Shown: one piece after another, positions 46,226-64,000 of the stretch
Layout of the letters: every line of letters begins with the position of its first letter
Position numbering within the stretch: the first letter of the stretch is position 1
Made by a program: the position numbers and the translations under genes
Notes under the pieces: model-generated
Database searches by the model: none
Told to the model about the DNA's origin: nothing
The model's input: only the letters and a program-made list of their open reading frames with translations
NCBI GenBank assembly: GCA_017654935.2
Contig: CM065680.1
Coordinates: 36,524,613-36,588,612, forward strand
Reading direction: 5' to 3'
Origin: Phymorhynchus buccinoides
Taxonomy: Eukaryota; Mollusca; Gastropoda; Neogastropoda; Raphitomidae
Length of the DNA: 64,000 nt

Positions 46226-47015
46226 TAACTCTTCTAGCACCATGGGCGAATATATTCACCCAAGACATCACTCTACACTCCCACCAAATGCAAAGCCATT
46301 CACTGTCAAACACCTTGCCATGTGTTTGTTTTTAGAGCTTTTGTCACTGTTTTAACTTCACTTTTGTTTTATTTTGTCCTCAGATCAAACAAGGATAATT
46401 TATGTGCGGACACGTCAAACATAAACACACAAAAATAAACAAAATATATATCTAAAAAAATGTTTTTAGAAATACAAGCATTAGAAGTATTCTTTCTAGC
46501 AAAATTATACCCAACTTCTTTCACATCTCTCGAGTTATGACTCCCTAACCCCTCTCCCTGAGTTCTCTAACACACACTTCACATGCCTCGCACACTTTAA
46601 CAACTGCACACCCGCTTGCGCATTCACCTTCATGCATCCCTCAGCCCTTCCCACCAACACACCATCTTCCTCACAGAACATTGACAATCAAACATTATAG
46701 ACCCTACTAGAACAGTCAAACCGAAACATCTCTCTCCCCCCCCTCTCTCTCTCTCCCCCCTCCCCCCCTCTCCTCCATCTCTCTCTCCCCCTCCCCCTCA
46801 CGCACCCATCTATTCTGCATAATATACAATGAGCTACACAACTTCCTTAAAACACAGACGACAGACGACGTACCACTGGTCGCACACTGAGTTGCGCCCT
46901 AGTCTGTCGTTAAAGCAATGCAGGTGCACTCGAAAAAATCATTACTTCCTTCTTGTCAGTTGGGATACAATGGACAACCAAGAATGTCGACAAATACATG
47001 GCGCTAGAAGAGTAA
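46226..47015. mobile_element. Longer member of the TCTAGCRCCATG repeat family
   Basis: The left end AACTCTTCTAGCACCATG and the right end CATGGCGCTAGAAGAGT are inverted. The middle (46345-46905) is unrelated to the short copies and includes a CT-rich run. Confidence 0.6.
46733..46800. repeat. C/T-rich low-complexity tract
   Basis: CTCTCTCCCCCCCTC-type run. Confidence 0.85.
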
Positions 47016-47023
47016 GGGCACAC

Positions 47024-47123
47024 CACACATTAGACTCGGAAACCGCATGTGCTTATCCGAAAAATAAGGAAAAGAAAGAAGGAAAAAAACAAGCGCATGG
47101 GTTTCCGCGTCTAATGTGTGTGC
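47024..47123. repeat. Short palindrome with CACACATTAGAC arms
   Basis: CACACATTAGACTCGGAAAC is mirrored by GGTTTCCGCGTCTAATGTGT around an A-rich loop. Confidence 0.75.
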
Positions 47124-47165
47124 ATCCTTGATCTTACATCACTGTCCCTCCAACAAACTAAGCTT

Positions 47166-48698
47166 TATATAGATTTGACATAGGCCACAATGCCCAGGAT
47201 ACATTCCCCACAGATCTAGCCCCCTGAACACAGCTTTTTTTGGGGACTTACTTTTAACATAGGCCACAATGCCCAGAATAAACTGTCCACAGATCTAGTT
47301 CCCCTGAATGCACAGCTTTATATGGACTTACTTTTGACATAGGCCACACTGGCCAGGATACATTCCCCACAAATCTAGCCCCCTGAACACAGTTTTATAT
47401 GGACTTACCTTTGACATAGGCCACAATGCCCAGGATAAATTCCCCACAGATCTAGTCCCCTGAACACACATTTTTATATGGACTTACTTTTGACATAGGC
47501 CACAATGCCCAGGATAAATTCCCCACAGATCTAGCCCCCTGAAAACACAGCTTTATATGGACTTACTTTTGTATTTCACAATGCCCAGGATAAATTCCCC
47601 ACAGATCTAGTCCCCTGAACACACATTTTTATATGGACTTACTTTTGACATAGGCCACAATGCCCAGGATACATTCCCCACAGATCTAGCCCCCTGAACA
47701 CACAGCTTTTTATGGACTTACTTTTGACATAGGTCACAATGCCCAGGATAAATCCTCACAGATCTAGCCCCCTAAACACACAGCTTTATATGGACTTACT
47801 TTTGTATTTCACAATGCCCAGGATAAATTCCCCACAGATCTAGCCCCCTGAACACAGCTTTATATGGACTTACTTTTGTATTTCACAATGCCCAGGATAA
47901 ATTCCCCACAGATCTAGCCCCCTGAACACAGCTTTAAATGGACTTACTTTTGTATTTCACAATGCCCAGGATAGATTCCCCACAGATCTAGCCCCCTGAA
48001 CACACAGCTTTTTATGGACTTACTTTTGTATTTCACAATGCCCAGGATAAATTCCCCACAGATCTAGCCCCCTGAACACAGCTTTAAATGGACTTACTTT
48101 TGTATTTCACAATGCCCAGGATAAATTCCCCACAGATCTAGCCCCCTGAACACAGCTTTAAATGGACTTACTTTTGTATTTCACAATGCCCAGGATAAAT
48201 CCCCACAGATCTAGCCCCCTGAACACAGCTTTAAATGGACTTACTTTTGTATTTCACAATGCCCAGGATAAATTCCCCACAGATCTAGCCCCCTGAACAC
48301 ACAGCTTTAAATGGACTTACTTTTGTATTTCACAATGCCCAGGATACATTCCCCACAGATCTAGTCCCCTGAACACACAGCATTTTATGGACTTACTTTT
48401 GACATGTCACAATGCCCAGGATAAATCCTCACAGATCTAGCCCCCTGAACACACAGCTTTATACGGACTTACTTTTGTATTTCACAATGCCCAGGATAAA
48501 TCCCCACAGATCTAGCCCCCTGAACACACAGCTTTTTATGGACTTACTTTTGTATTTCACAATGCCCAGGATACATTCCCCACAGATCTAGCCCCCTGAA
48601 CACACAGCTTTTTATGGACTTACTTTTGTATTTCACAATGCCCAGGATAATTCCCCACAGATCTAGCCCCCTGAACACACAGCTTTTTATGGACTTAC
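47166..48698. repeat. 20-copy, about 75-base array carrying a splice donor
   Basis: Each unit contains, on the minus strand, ATCTGTGGGGAATTTATCC, GGGCATTGTG, an AAAAGTAAGT donor and about 35 intron bases. It continues directly from the 3' edge of exon 48699-48851. Most distal units (47166-47750) have GACATAGGCCACAATGCCC where most proximal ones have GTATTTCACAATGCCC. Confidence 0.95.

Positions 48699-64000
<15,302 letters not shown>

Noticed and set aside
47166..48698. CRISPR-like or satellite array
   Set aside because: Eukaryotic context, no distinct spacers, and the unit clearly derives from the neighbouring exon edge.

Overview
The window is animal DNA: split genes with GT-AG introns, long AT-rich introns, many microsatellites and a dense load of small foldback elements, SINEs, LINE fragments and a DIRS-type retroelement. 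Together this suggests a lophotrochozoan, perhaps a marine gastropod mollusc; that placement is an inference. Two runs of exactly 500 N (22501-23000 and 39730-40229) divide the window into three contigs, so order and orientation across the gaps come from scaffolding.

Contig 1 (1-22500): 1-8023 is non-coding, with simple repeats and foldback elements. 8024-21275 (minus strand) holds the last eleven exons of TBCD, tubulin-specific chaperone D: 1273 nt in perfect phase giving 423 C-terminal residues. A possible twelfth exon lies at 24456-24500; the N-terminal two thirds of the protein is not seen.

Contig 2 (23001-39729): a decayed minus-strand ORF region with 21-residue repeats, then thirteen plus-strand exons of an unusual gene made from retroelement/Ginger-type integrase parts. 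Copies of the HHCC (H2C2) zinc-binding module surround one integrase core in which both catalytic aspartates are replaced. Each module is an exon pair with the same phase-1 intron between its two histidines. The copy is cut off by the second gap.

Contig 3 (40230-64000): 40.2-46 kb is a minus-strand DIRS-like region (two gag-like segments, a tyrosine recombinase with an in-frame stop beside its catalytic tyrosine, and two near-identical hairpins). From 48699 to beyond the window end runs a second, minus-strand paralogue of the integrase-derived gene, exon for exon like the first, plus three more 3' exons encoding a charged coil and a CxxC motif.

The most striking recurrent pattern is intronic tandem arrays built from the edge of the adjacent exon together with its splice site. 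At least seven occur in the two gene families. Two fixed-phase reading frames (TBCD and the integrase-derived gene) are the only coding units with strong support.
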